This document shows, piece by piece, positions 8,959 to 16,946 of a stretch of 64,000 nt of DNA. A program made the position numbers and the translations under genes. Numbering within the stretch: position 1 is the stretch's first letter; the number at the start of each line of letters is the position of its first letter. This DNA is from Bacillota bacterium. GTDB lineage: Bacteria > Bacteroidota > Bacteroidia > Bacteroidales > Bacteroidaceae. The notes under the pieces are model-generated. The model was not told where the DNA came from. It made no database searches and was given only the letters and a program-made list of their open reading frames with translations. The stretch spans positions 148,988 through 212,987 of the forward strand of contig JAMPFD010000005.1 in the NCBI GenBank assembly GCA_023664625.1. The letters run 5' to 3'.

Positions 8959-10905
8959 ATGATCGAAAGAGCAAAAATACAGTCCATTCTGGACAATCTT
9001 AGAAACTGTAGTCGTATTGAAAGTACATTCTACGATGAATTAGACAAGAGTTTTGACGCACAGACTCTTAATATTGGTGTAGTTGGCAAAATGAATGCGG
9101 GAAAATCATCTTTAGTAAATGCTGCTATCTTTGGAGATGAGATTTTACCTTCTGGAACTGCCCCTGTAACTGTAACCCTAACGGAGGTTTCATATGGTTT
9201 GAAAGACGAAGCCATCGTTGAATATATGTCTGAGCAAGATGTTGAAGATTTGAAACTAAAAGCTCAATATCAAGGAGAAGACTTGATTCTCGCAGAGAAA
9301 GCTCGTGCTGCCAAAGATGTCCTATCTTCACTTTCGGCTGACTTCGAAAATTATCTCGGGAAAACAACAGAACCAATTAGTCTTTCAGACCTGAGAAAAT
9401 ATGTTGATGCTAAGGGTGAAATGAGTGGTCTTGCAAAGTCTGTTAAGATTACGCTCAACAATGAAAATCTAAAAGGGGTCACGATAATTGATACTCCAGG
9501 ATTCAACGACCCTATTACATCACGTGGCGAAACGACGAAGAAGGCTTTGCAAAAATGCCACGTTCTGCTATTCGTTCATAATAAAGACGGCTATGATTCT
9601 ACTGATGTTGCACTTCTTACGGAGCAAGTTGACTATGCTGGAATATCTGAAATAGTTGACATCTTAAATAAAGTAGACCTTCTGCAAGATGACATTTCAA
9701 AATGGCCAAAGGAGCTTGATTATTTTATTCAAAAACGCTCCAATATTAGAATCGAAAAAGAATCAATAAAACAACTGCTTGCAAACTCTCATGCTGTATA
9801 TACAAGTTCACTCATGGCTTTATGTGGCTTAATACCGTATAAAAAAATGACCGAAGACTTAAAATATCAGTATGGTGGGTTTGAAGAAGATTTTGAACTG
9901 CTTGGAAAAATCTCTGATCGTGAACAACAACAAAAGTCCTTTGTTGAATATAGCAACATTGAATCTGTTGTAAAGGAGATTAACCGCCTTGCTAAAGAAG
10001 GCTCCATATATTTGGTTAATGGTCCTTTGATGACTCTCCATGGTAAATTAACTTCCGTTGTTAAGTTTATCTTAAGTGAAATTAATTCAAAGCAGGCGAA
10101 AATAAATTCACTCAATGTTGGCATTGAAGCCAATAGAAAAAACCTTGAAAGTTTTGAGGAGTTTATGACATCTGTAATGAAAAAAGTGTCAAACTCTACT
10201 CTGGAGATGGACCTTACAGACTTAATAAACAAATCGATCAAACAACTTCAAAGTTTTAGAGCAAGTGAAGCCGCTCGTGAATTTACAGAGAAACGTTACC
10301 CAGAGCCTGGCACATTCACGACTGGAGTAACAAAAGCAAATATAGCTAATTATAACACGTTCTCATCTGGTTTTGAGAACTCAGTCAGAGATATACTGAA
10401 CAATCTTAAGGATGCATTTGTTAATTCATGTAAGAAAGAAATTAATGCCCTGTTACTTGGATTGGCAAACACATCTCTGATAGATAAGGAACATACAGAG
10501 AATCTTAAAGCATCTCTTATTAACTCGTTCATCAAAATAATAAATGAGATTAATGTTATAGTTCCATCTCATAGGATTTCGGAGCTTCCCTCTGGGAACC
10601 AAAAGCAATGGGATAAGCTCAGAGCTAAATTCCTTAATAGTTACGATGATGAGAAAATTTGCAATCTAAAAGAAGGACAGTTTGCACCATTTAAACAGAC
10701 GGTAGATTCCTTGGGATATGTGAACATCGCTATACAAGAACTTGATCGTCTTAGAAACGAAATTCTCGACTCTCTGAACAAATCTCCATTCGAAAAGCAA
10801 AAGAAGGTCAAAGAACTATCCGAGGCAATAGAAGCTCTAAATGATGAACTTTCTGTCATCAATGGGCATATTAAATCCATTGACGAACTTAAAGAAAATT
10901 TATAA
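8959..10905 (+). CDS. Dynamin-family GTPase, second of a pair
   Basis: 648 aa. G1 is VGKMNAGKSSLVNA (near 37-50), G2 probably the Thr of SGTAPVTVTLTE, G3 IIDTPGFNDP (near 175), and G4 NKVD (near 237) is intact, unlike in the upstream paralogue. From about residue 370 on the protein is helical, with coiled-coil stretches at the end (KKVKELSEAIEALNDELSVI). It is longer than its partner, and the pair is probably asymmetric: one competent GTPase and one with changed G4. Its stop overlaps the next start (TAATG). Membrane remodelling or sensing is inferred from the family. Confidence 0.82.
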   Translation: MIERAKIQSILDNLRNCSRIESTFYDELDKSFDAQTLNIGVVGKMNAGKSSLVNAAIFGDEILPSGTAPVTVTLTEVSYGLKDEAIVEYMSEQDVEDLKLKAQYQGEDLILAEKARAAKDVLSSLSADFENYLGKTTEPISLSDLRKYVDAKGEMSGLAKSVKITLNNENLKGVTIIDTPGFNDPITSRGETTKKALQKCHVLLFVHNKDGYDSTDVALLTEQVDYAGISEIVDILNKVDLLQDDISKWPKELDYFIQKRSNIRIEKESIKQLLANSHAVYTSSLMALCGLIPYKKMTEDLKYQYGGFEEDFELLGKISDREQQQKSFVEYSNIESVVKEINRLAKEGSIYLVNGPLMTLHGKLTSVVKFILSEINSKQAKINSLNVGIEANRKNLESFEEFMTSVMKKVSNSTLEMDLTDLINKSIKQLQSFRASEAAREFTEKRYPEPGTFTTGVTKANIANYNTFSSGFENSVRDILNNLKDAFVNSCKKEINALLLGLANTSLIDKEHTENLKASLINSFIKIINEINVIVPSHRISELPSGNQKQWDKLRAKFLNSYDDEKICNLKEGQFAPFKQTVDSLGYVNIAIQELDRLRNEILDSLNKSPFEKQKKVKELSEAIEALNDELSVINGHIKSIDELKENL

Positions 10906-11597
10906 TGAAAGTCAAATATATGTGGACACATTTAATAACACTGATTGTTGGTTTTGCAACGGGCTGTAAAATCAAAGACCTGCTTGGAGATACCGATGCT
11001 AGGGATTTCTTTGGCAAATCCCGTAATGGTCAGCCCCATAATTATAGTCATAATTCACCGCGAGTCAATCAAATCCCTATAGTAGAACAAACACCTCGTT
11101 CTTCAACTGCTAATACAGGGTTTAGCCTTCGTTCAATACAACATGTTTTCAACGAATATCATGTTGAACTACTGAATGATAATTCTTTCAATGTACTACT
11201 GCGCGAGATAAGAAATTCCTGTTACAAAAATATTCTTCGTACAATTGTTGAAAAAGCGACATCTGCCGACAAACTTGTCGAAATTTTGAAATTTGAATCT
11301 ACTCCAACATTTCCTATTTCAATAATTCCATCAAATTCTGTTCCATTTTTTGAAGAGGAGAAAATTGACGATTTAATTAGGCAAGAAAATATCAGTCCGC
11401 AACAGGTAGGCTCTATAGATGAAAAAGTAAAATTTCTCCTTACATTATCTCATTCTCGTGGTATAGAGGATTTTAAGAATACGCTTGGGGCATATTTTAA
11501 TGAAATTATGACCCAATCCGAAAACCATGAAGACATTACGGGATTATATGAACAAATTATGAAAACTATTAATCGCCGATATGAATTCATGAAATAA
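10905..11597 (+). CDS. Membrane-anchored protein ending the dynamin cassette
   Basis: 230 aa, starting inside the stop codon of the GTPase gene. Residues ~6-22 (MWTHLITLIVGFATGC) form one hydrophobic segment, either a membrane anchor or a lipoprotein signal with Cys near 22. A polar, Asn/Pro/Ser-rich linker follows (to about 70), then a helical C-terminal domain without recognisable motif. It may anchor the GTPases at the membrane. No homologous family is recognised. Confidence 0.55.
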   Translation: MKVKYMWTHLITLIVGFATGCKIKDLLGDTDARDFFGKSRNGQPHNYSHNSPRVNQIPIVEQTPRSSTANTGFSLRSIQHVFNEYHVELLNDNSFNVLLREIRNSCYKNILRTIVEKATSADKLVEILKFESTPTFPISIIPSNSVPFFEEEKIDDLIRQENISPQQVGSIDEKVKFLLTLSHSRGIEDFKNTLGAYFNEIMTQSENHEDITGLYEQIMKTINRRYEFMK

Positions 11598-11628
11598 AGT
11601 CATCGGTAGATTTATATGTTTCACTTCA

Positions 11629-11679
11629 TTTGCGGCTCTATACAAGAAAACAGCTTGTATATGAGCCGCAAAAAGTATT
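11629..11679 (+). terminator. Long hairpin after the dynamin cassette
   Basis: TTTGCGGCTCTATACAAG pairs with CTTGTATATGAGCCGCAAA (one bulge), loop AAAACAG. No long T run follows, but it is the likely 3' end of the cassette transcript. It also buries the ATG of the next, frameshifted gene. Confidence 0.6.
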
Positions 11680-12046
11680 ATGGCTATAAGAAGCCGGAGG
11701 AGCACTACTCCGAAAAAAATTGTATGATGATGCCGGAAAGAAAGTCGGCACGATGATGTTAGCCATTGGTTATGACAATGGCAAGTTCCGTATGGTGAAA
11801 GTGAACTGGGGCGCAGAAAAGGATTGGGAGCGTTCACGCGATGGCGAGGTGGAAATGAATTGGTACCTTGACGAGGAGAACACCAGGAAACTGATGTTAC
11901 GAACCGGCACACGCAACGGAAGGAGCCTGGTTGCAGAAATGGTTCGACGCTTCAGCAAGCATAAGGATTTTGCCTACTTCCACATAGAACGCTTCTGCAA
12001 AGAGAAGGAAATCAAATACGACTACCATGTGCATTACTCATCTTGA
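11661..12046 (+). pseudogene. Small conserved gene with a -1 frameshift at an A7 run
   Basis: Reading from ATG 11661 (MSRKKYYGYKKPEEHYSEK) and shifting by -1 at the seven A's (11713-11719) gives one continuous protein of about 128 aa that continues LYDDAGKKVGTMMLAIGYDN and ends EIKYDYHVHYSS. Without the shift the first part stops after 30 codons. The A AAA AAT context is a possible slippery site, so programmed frameshifting, a real mutation and a sequencing error are all open. The function is unknown. The start codon lies within the hairpin at 11629-11679. Confidence 0.5.
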
Positions 12047-12255
12047 AAAAAAAATGTTGAATGGGCGTGATAGAAAACGTAACCATGCATACTCTATAAT
12101 AGCAAAGGTTAAGGGAAAAACCTAAGGATTTCCCAAAAGTAGAACTTCAAACATTTACAACTATGATTTCATCTGCTGCATTGTGCAAGATTGGGCTCGC
12201 ACTATACAAGTGGTGGTGGCTCGCATGACATGTGAAGAACACATGAAGTAAGAAA

Positions 12256-12297
12256 CATCTTCAGCGTGGGTGTTCCTGCCATTGGGCACCCACGCTT
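12256..12297 (+). terminator. GC-rich hairpin
   Basis: AGCGTGGGTG pairs with CACCCACGCT, followed by TTTACTTC. It lies in a 280-bp spacer (12047-12326) that otherwise shows nothing I can name. Confidence 0.5.
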
Positions 12298-12326
12298 TAC
12301 TTCACACTAAAAGTACGTTTGATTAT

Positions 12327-12581
12327 ATGGAAACAAAATATGAGGTTTGGCAGACAGGGACAGCCTATCGTATGTATATTGATACATTCGATACATGGGA
12401 TGAAACCTTTGAGGCTGCACAAAAGAAGAACGACGAGGGAAACGATGAAGGAAACTACCGGGCTGAGATGGAAGGATAAAACGACTATTCCTTTATCGTG
12501 GAAGAAGGTCTGGCACCGCGCAAGCTGACACGCACTCTCATGGGGCGCGGCAATGTTGATTTAAATAAAAGTCAGAGATAA
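12327..12581 (+). pseudogene. Small gene with in-frame TAA
   Basis: ATG 12327 opens METKYEVWQTGTAYRMYIDT and runs to a TAA at 12477-12479. The same frame then continues without further stop for 33 codons (NDYSFIVEEGLAPRKLTRTL) to a TAA at 12579-12581. This is best read as one ~84-codon gene broken by a nonsense codon. Function unknown. Confidence 0.5.
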
Positions 12582-12584
12582 GAG

Positions 12585-12995
12585 ATGGAGAAAATGACTG
12601 CAAAAGAGGGTATGCGGCGGATGATTGACCGCTACAAGCAGAGAACGGAGGCGACACAGAAGAAAGAACTGGCTGGCCTTGGCATCAATGACTATCTGAC
12701 CGTGTTCCTTGGAAGCACGGATGTAATCCATCGGGAATACTTCATGCAGCCGGACGGAACACTGGAAAGTACAATGAAGGAACACCAAGAGGAAATACTG
12801 GAACATATACAAGGGGCAAAGAATGCCATGCTACAGATTGTCTGCGGCAATGACTTTGAACTGATGACGAGTGGCGTGAATAGTCTGGCTTCCTTCGCGG
12901 ATATGCCTGACAAGAATGTGAATTTCTACTGGGGCATGGACAGAGAACCATCGACAGACTTCAAACTGCGCATTGAGGTGTACATCATCAAATAG
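12585..12995 (+). CDS. Stand-alone FtsZ C-terminal-domain-like protein
   Basis: 136 aa. From about residue 60 to the end the pattern matches the C-terminal (activation) domain of FtsZ: EEILEHIQGAKNAMLQIVCG corresponds to the ...LLE-IDL-GARGVLVNI-G step, then a helix (GVNSLASFADMPDKNVNFYW) and WGMDREP...FKLRIEVYII corresponding to the strand pair before the FtsZ tail. The N-terminal nucleotide-binding half of FtsZ is missing altogether; instead there is a short charged helix. It could bind FtsZ or a tubulin-like protein as a truncated mimic. The match is by eye, without a search. Its neighbours are damaged small genes. Confidence 0.55.
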   Translation: MEKMTAKEGMRRMIDRYKQRTEATQKKELAGLGINDYLTVFLGSTDVIHREYFMQPDGTLESTMKEHQEEILEHIQGAKNAMLQIVCGNDFELMTSGVNSLASFADMPDKNVNFYWGMDREPSTDFKLRIEVYIIK

Positions 12996-13510
12996 AACGA
13001 TATGGAAGTACCTTGACTTATCGAATGGACGCAATGAAACGCATCGCCATATGGAACTGATGCACCGAGCCTTCGGCAAGCATGACGAATAAGGCTGCAG
13101 GCGCATGACAGAGGTACCGGAGTCAGGGCTGTCCAAGGCGGAGCCGACTGCCTGTCTCTGAACAGGAAACACGCATTAGTCCTGCAAACTGACCACATCA
13201 TATCCGGCATGAATGCCGTTCACGGTCAGACATCTTTGTCAGGATCTGCAAAAGGTAACCTTTCACGGTGCGGACCGTAAGCTTTTGCCATGCAAAGCGT
13301 CACCCTTCACCCGGAGCCGGCATACGTCTCGTTTTCCGGAAGCAAGAGAACGGAATCCATTCCTCTGTATATCAAAGAAATACATCATGCCGAAAGGGTC
13401 CTGTGCCACGGACTCACAGGACTCCCGCCGAATATGTATCAATCAATGAAATGACAAGAAACAATCATTGAACACATTACTTAATACTAACAAAAAAAAA
13501 CATTAAGACC
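12996..13510. other. 515-bp spacer without a supported gene
   Basis: Short reading frames only. A phrase near 13055 (MELMHRAFGKHDE then stop) looks like a gene remnant. No promoter of the TAnnTTTG type and no T-tailed terminator was recognised. Confidence 0.5.
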
Positions 13511-13942
13511 ATGAAAGAAAAATTATTGGAAGCTTTCAGCGAGCTTGGCTTCATTCCCGAGGAAATGGAGATTGGCTACAACTTCACCTATGAGGGAATA
13601 AACATGATGCTGATGTACAATGATGAGGACGAGGATTTTCTCTGCATCGCCGTGCCCGGCATCGTTGAGGTCGAGGAAAGCAACGCCGTGCAGATCTGTG
13701 CCCTCATGGAGCAGGTCAACTCCACACTGAAGTTCATCAAGGCATACGTCGCCGGCGACAGCGTGTGGCTGTTCTACGAGCGCGAGATAACCGGCAACGA
13801 CGACCTGCAGCAGCTGATTACCCGCATGGTGCTCCGTCTGGAGGGCGCGCTGACGTTCTCACGCAAGGCTTTGGCGGAACTCACCGCAGACGACGGTGCG
13901 GAGACGGAGGCGGAAGAAACAACGGACGGCAACGACGAATAA
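13511..13942 (+). CDS. YbjN-like protein, first copy
   Basis: 143 aa, cytoplasmic. It has the alpha-beta pattern of the YbjN/type III chaperone-like family: an N-terminal helix (KEKLLEAFSELGF), strands with NFTYEGINMMLMYNDEDEDFL, then helices and LKFIKAYVAGDSVWLFYERE. The C-terminal ~25 residues are acidic and likely disordered. The next gene is a diverged paralogue of similar length, only 18 bp away, which suggests a heterodimer or a tandem duplication. A precise role is not known to me; YbjN-like proteins are often found as chaperone-like partners. Confidence 0.6.
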   Translation: MKEKLLEAFSELGFIPEEMEIGYNFTYEGINMMLMYNDEDEDFLCIAVPGIVEVEESNAVQICALMEQVNSTLKFIKAYVAGDSVWLFYEREITGNDDLQQLITRMVLRLEGALTFSRKALAELTADDGAETEAEETTDGNDE

Positions 13943-13960
13943 GGAAAGGAGGACTCTGCC

Positions 13961-14356
13961 ATGACAAAGAAAGAGCTTATAACGAGCATCCTCGTGGAAC
14001 TGGGCTATAGGCCGCGGACAGACGAGGAGGGGGACGTAGCTGTGCGCTATCAGATGAAGACCGTCTATTTCCTTACAGGCGACGAGGATGAGAAATATAT
14101 GGTGGCGCTGCTGCCGCAGTTTGCCGGGATAGAGGAAGGAGAGGAGACGCTGACCCTTGTCACCTGCAACAAGCTTTCCCGGGAGATAAAGCTCGCCAAG
14201 GTCTATGTCGACCGGACTCTAAGGAATGTGTCCGCCTGCTGCGAGTTTTTCTATACAGACGTGGAGAGCCTGAAGGAGAATATCATCCATGCGCTCAACA
14301 TTCTTGGCGTGGTGCGCTCAGCCTATCACAATGCCGGACGGGAGCTGGCGGAATGA
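13961..14356 (+). CDS. YbjN-like protein, second copy
   Basis: 131 aa, with the same order of elements as the gene before it: KKELITSILVELGYRP, then a strand pair with VRYQMKTVYFLTGDEDEKYM, EEETLTLVTCNKLSREIKLAKVYVD and a final helix (ESLKENIIHALNILGVV). It is preceded by an unusually strong Shine-Dalgarno for this genome (AAGGAAAGGAGG, 13941-13952). The sequence is only distantly similar to the upstream paralogue. It probably works with it and with the WG-repeat protein downstream. Confidence 0.6.
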   Translation: MTKKELITSILVELGYRPRTDEEGDVAVRYQMKTVYFLTGDEDEKYMVALLPQFAGIEEGEETLTLVTCNKLSREIKLAKVYVDRTLRNVSACCEFFYTDVESLKENIIHALNILGVVRSAYHNAGRELAE

Positions 14357-14409
14357 AAAGTCCGTGACAATCATGCTTGTAATCCATCCTTCAGACAAGA
14401 CAACCGAGA

Positions 14410-14438
14410 TGCCGTCCGCCCTCTATGAGGGGACGGCA
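14410..14438 (+). terminator. Hairpin after the YbjN-like pair
   Basis: TGCCGTCC pairs perfectly with GGACGGCA. No T run follows, so attenuation or processing is as likely as termination. Confidence 0.4.
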
Positions 14439-14620
14439 GGGACGGTGCGTATCGGCCGGAGAGCCGCGAAGGCTTTACCATGAAAAAACTTCAAACCAGA
14501 CTGATAGGAAATTCCTGTCCCGCTCCTCTATAATAATATATGGCGGCAATGCTTGTCAACATCATGCCGCCGGATTTTTGTTGACAAACTTTATTCCGAA
14601 ACCAAAAAAAAGCATCAGTC

Positions 14621-15721
14621 ATGCAACGAACCATCTCATTCAAGACCTGGACAGCCGTCTTCTTCGGAGGAATATGGCAGTTTGTCCGCACAATCTTCTC
14701 TTGGAAGAACAAGCCCCCGTTCTGGCGCGCCGTCTGGGCAACCATAACGGTATGCATCGTCATTCTCACATCCATTGCCGGCTACGCCTTCTACGACGAG
14801 ACCTACGTCCGTAACCGCCGGTATGCCTGGCATGACGGGCGCAGAATTCTCAGCGGCAGCTACTGTTACGTAGACAGGAGCGGAGGCAAGGCCTATATCA
14901 TTGACATCAAGTCAGGCAGGAAAGTCCTTACGGAGCTCGACTGGATAGCCCGTCCCGCAGACGGCGACAGCCTCATAGTCTTTGCCAAGGACGGCAAGCG
15001 GGGCTTCTTCAACCGCCGCTCCGGAGAAGTGGCAATCCCTGCACGGTACGATGCCGCATGGTGCTTTAACGACGGAGTGGCGGGAGTCTGCGAGGGTGAC
15101 AGTGTCTATTTTATCAATCATAGCGGACATCCTGCCAACTCCCGGAAATTTGCACGGCAGCCCTGCCGCGACTATGCCTACCACGGCAACTGCTTTGCCT
15201 TTGACGAAAACGGGAAATACGGTCTTGTCAGCCGCAACGGTGATATTGCCGTACCTGCCGTATATGACGAGATCCTGCCTATGCCCGGGAATATGTGGAA
15301 GACAAAATCGGGTAACCTCCATGGCGTGATGGACAATGACGGGAAAACCATTCTGACATGCAGTTACAGAGAAATATGCGTTGAGGCTGAAAGCGGCATC
15401 GTGGCAACTTTTGCCGACCATTCAAAGAAACGGTTCGATTACGACGGCACGCTGACCGACGGCTTTGTCTGCGACAGCATCTGCACTCTCGACTATCCGT
15501 CAGACGAGATCGGCAAGGACGGCAACCGTGTCCTCAAAGCCGCAAATCTCCTCCTCTACTCCAGTGACAGCCACCATGGCCTCATCGACCGCAACGGCAA
15601 GCCGGTGACACCTCCTGTCTATACCTCCATCTGCGCCTATTCCGCAGACCTGTACGCATGTCAGGCGGGGATGGGTGGAAAGATTCTTCTTGACGGGAAG
15701 GGCAAGAAAGTAAACGACTGA
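14621..15721 (+). CDS. WG-repeat membrane protein
   Basis: 366 aa. A charged N-terminus with FKTWTAVFFGGIWQFVRTIF, then one clear membrane segment (AVWATITVCIVILTSIAGYAFY, about 38-60), then an extracytoplasmic domain built of WG-type repeats: GKRGFFNRRSGEVAIPARYD, NGKYGLVSRNGDIAVPAVYDE, HGLIDRNGKPVTPPVYTSI. WG-repeat (KWG) domains form beta-propeller-like surfaces for binding. With the two YbjN-like genes it seems to form an operon that ends at the terminator at 15769-15831. The ligand is unknown. Confidence 0.8.
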   Translation: MQRTISFKTWTAVFFGGIWQFVRTIFSWKNKPPFWRAVWATITVCIVILTSIAGYAFYDETYVRNRRYAWHDGRRILSGSYCYVDRSGGKAYIIDIKSGRKVLTELDWIARPADGDSLIVFAKDGKRGFFNRRSGEVAIPARYDAAWCFNDGVAGVCEGDSVYFINHSGHPANSRKFARQPCRDYAYHGNCFAFDENGKYGLVSRNGDIAVPAVYDEILPMPGNMWKTKSGNLHGVMDNDGKTILTCSYREICVEAESGIVATFADHSKKRFDYDGTLTDGFVCDSICTLDYPSDEIGKDGNRVLKAANLLLYSSDSHHGLIDRNGKPVTPPVYTSICAYSADLYACQAGMGGKILLDGKGKKVND

Positions 15722-15768
15722 GAACAACACAAAGAAGCGGAGAGATTTTTTTTATTACCGGCTTCACG

Positions 15769-15831
15769 GACCGGACGGCGACATAACGGGAGTATGGAAA
15801 GGAGGAAAGTCCGTCCGGTCTGATTTTTTTT
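15769..15831 (+). terminator. Intrinsic terminator after the WG-repeat gene
   Basis: GACCGGACGG pairs with CCGTCCGGTC, loop of ~30 nt, followed by TGA and a run of eight T. Confidence 0.75.
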
Positions 15832-15905
15832 AGTAACTGTCGATTTTTGTATAATTGAATATTTTCTTGCTGAAACTGATTCACGGCAGCAGCTTGATTC
15901 ATAAG
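15832..15905 (+). repeat. Fragment of the MITE-like element
   Basis: AGTAACTGTCGA, then TTGAATATTTTCTTGCTGAA and GCAGCAGCTTGA. The same pieces form the outer ends of the full copies and a doubled fragment at 53905-54022. Confidence 0.5.
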
Positions 15906-15937
15906 TCAGTCAGAAAAAAGACAAAGAAAACGAACAC

Positions 15938-16297
15938 ATGGCAACATTCAATCTCAACCATGCCGCTCTCCTGGAGAGCATCAGCAACTGGAGCCGCAAG
16001 GCAGGCCGCGCGGCAACACGTCCCGTACTTCTCCTATGGTATGTGATGAGGAGCAATGAGACTCCCCGTGCCGACAAATGGGCAATCTTCTGCTCACTGG
16101 CATATCTTGTCCTCCCTATCGACATTCTCGACTCCAAGCGTCTGCCCGTCATCGGATGGCTCGACGAGGTCACTTCCCTTGCCGTCCTCGTGCAGAAGAT
16201 GTCCGGGCATATCACTCCTGAAATGGAGGCCCTCGCTGACGAGCAGCTTGACAAGTGGTTCCCCGAATATGCAGGATACGAGATGATTGAGGAGTAG
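15938..16297 (+). CDS. DUF1232 (YkvA-like) membrane protein
   Basis: 119 aa. The central part ADKWAIFCSLAYLVLPIDILDSKRLPVIGWLDEVTSLAVLV is the DUF1232 signature, with the P-DhhP-like LPIDILD core. It forms one or two membrane-associated helices. The family has no established biochemical role. The gene stands alone between the WG operon and the end of the thi operon. Confidence 0.85.
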   Translation: MATFNLNHAALLESISNWSRKAGRAATRPVLLLWYVMRSNETPRADKWAIFCSLAYLVLPIDILDSKRLPVIGWLDEVTSLAVLVQKMSGHITPEMEALADEQLDKWFPEYAGYEMIEE

Positions 16298-16333
16298 GCC
16301 GGTTGTCCGGGTCCACCTGCCCGTCTCATGCAC

Positions 16334-16870
16334 TCATCTCCATGCGTCACCGAGAATCATTCCGCCTCCGAAGCCGAGTGCTTCAATCAATGGAAGGCGG
16401 GCGAAGGTTATGCCTCCAAGGGCATAGACCTTATCATCAATGATGCCATCGGCGACGGCTTGGCGGATGTCTTCCTGCGAGAAGGCGGAACGGTAGCCCT
16501 GCTTTGAGACAGAGTCGAAGACCGGCGAGAGGGAGAGATAGTCACAAGCGGCCTTGTAACGGGCGATTTCTGCAAGGGAATGGCAGCTGCGGCTGACGCT
16601 TCCCTGCCACCCTCGGAGGAGATGAGGGTGGCGGCTGTTGAGATGTATGCCGTAAAGGGAATATTCCGCGGCAAGCCGGAAATGGCCGTGAAGCACGAGG
16701 CGGCAGCGGCATGCAGCGGGAACGGAGCGTATGAGCCGCTCCATTTCCTCATGCCGTGCACCGGGCTTACGGACATGCACGAGGTCACATCTCTCCTTGA
16801 GGAGTGACGCTATTTCCATTGCCTCACCGTCATGGAACGTGGGACGGGTTATGACTATTGTCCTGAACAT
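16334..16870 (-). CDS. Thiamine phosphate synthase-like protein (ThiE/TenI-like, second copy)
   Basis: 178 aa, a short TIM-barrel of the ThiE/TenI family: LVHVRKPGA (phosphate/pyrimidine side), GIHLNSRHP, YLSLSPVFDSVSKQGY, YALGGIT and GFGGGMILGDAW. It lacks the full set of ThiE residues (the pattern GxDGVHLGQxD is reduced), so it resembles TenI and may act as a thiazole tautomerase rather than a synthase. It is the last gene of the minus-strand thi operon, where tenI homologues are common. The start ATG 16870 follows an AACC-type leader. Confidence 0.75.
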   Translation of the reverse strand: MFRTIVITRPTFHDGEAMEIASLLKERCDLVHVRKPGARHEEMERLIRSVPAACRCRLVLHGHFRLAAEYSLYGIHLNSRHPHLLRGWQGSVSRSCHSLAEIARYKAACDYLSLSPVFDSVSKQGYRSAFSQEDIRQAVADGIIDDKVYALGGITFARLPLIEALGFGGGMILGDAWR

Positions 16871-16946
16871 CGGCTTCGCGGTTACAGTGGTATAAAGGTT
16901 TACGGTTGTAAGGTTATCGGATCATAGCCTTAAAACCGTATATAGG

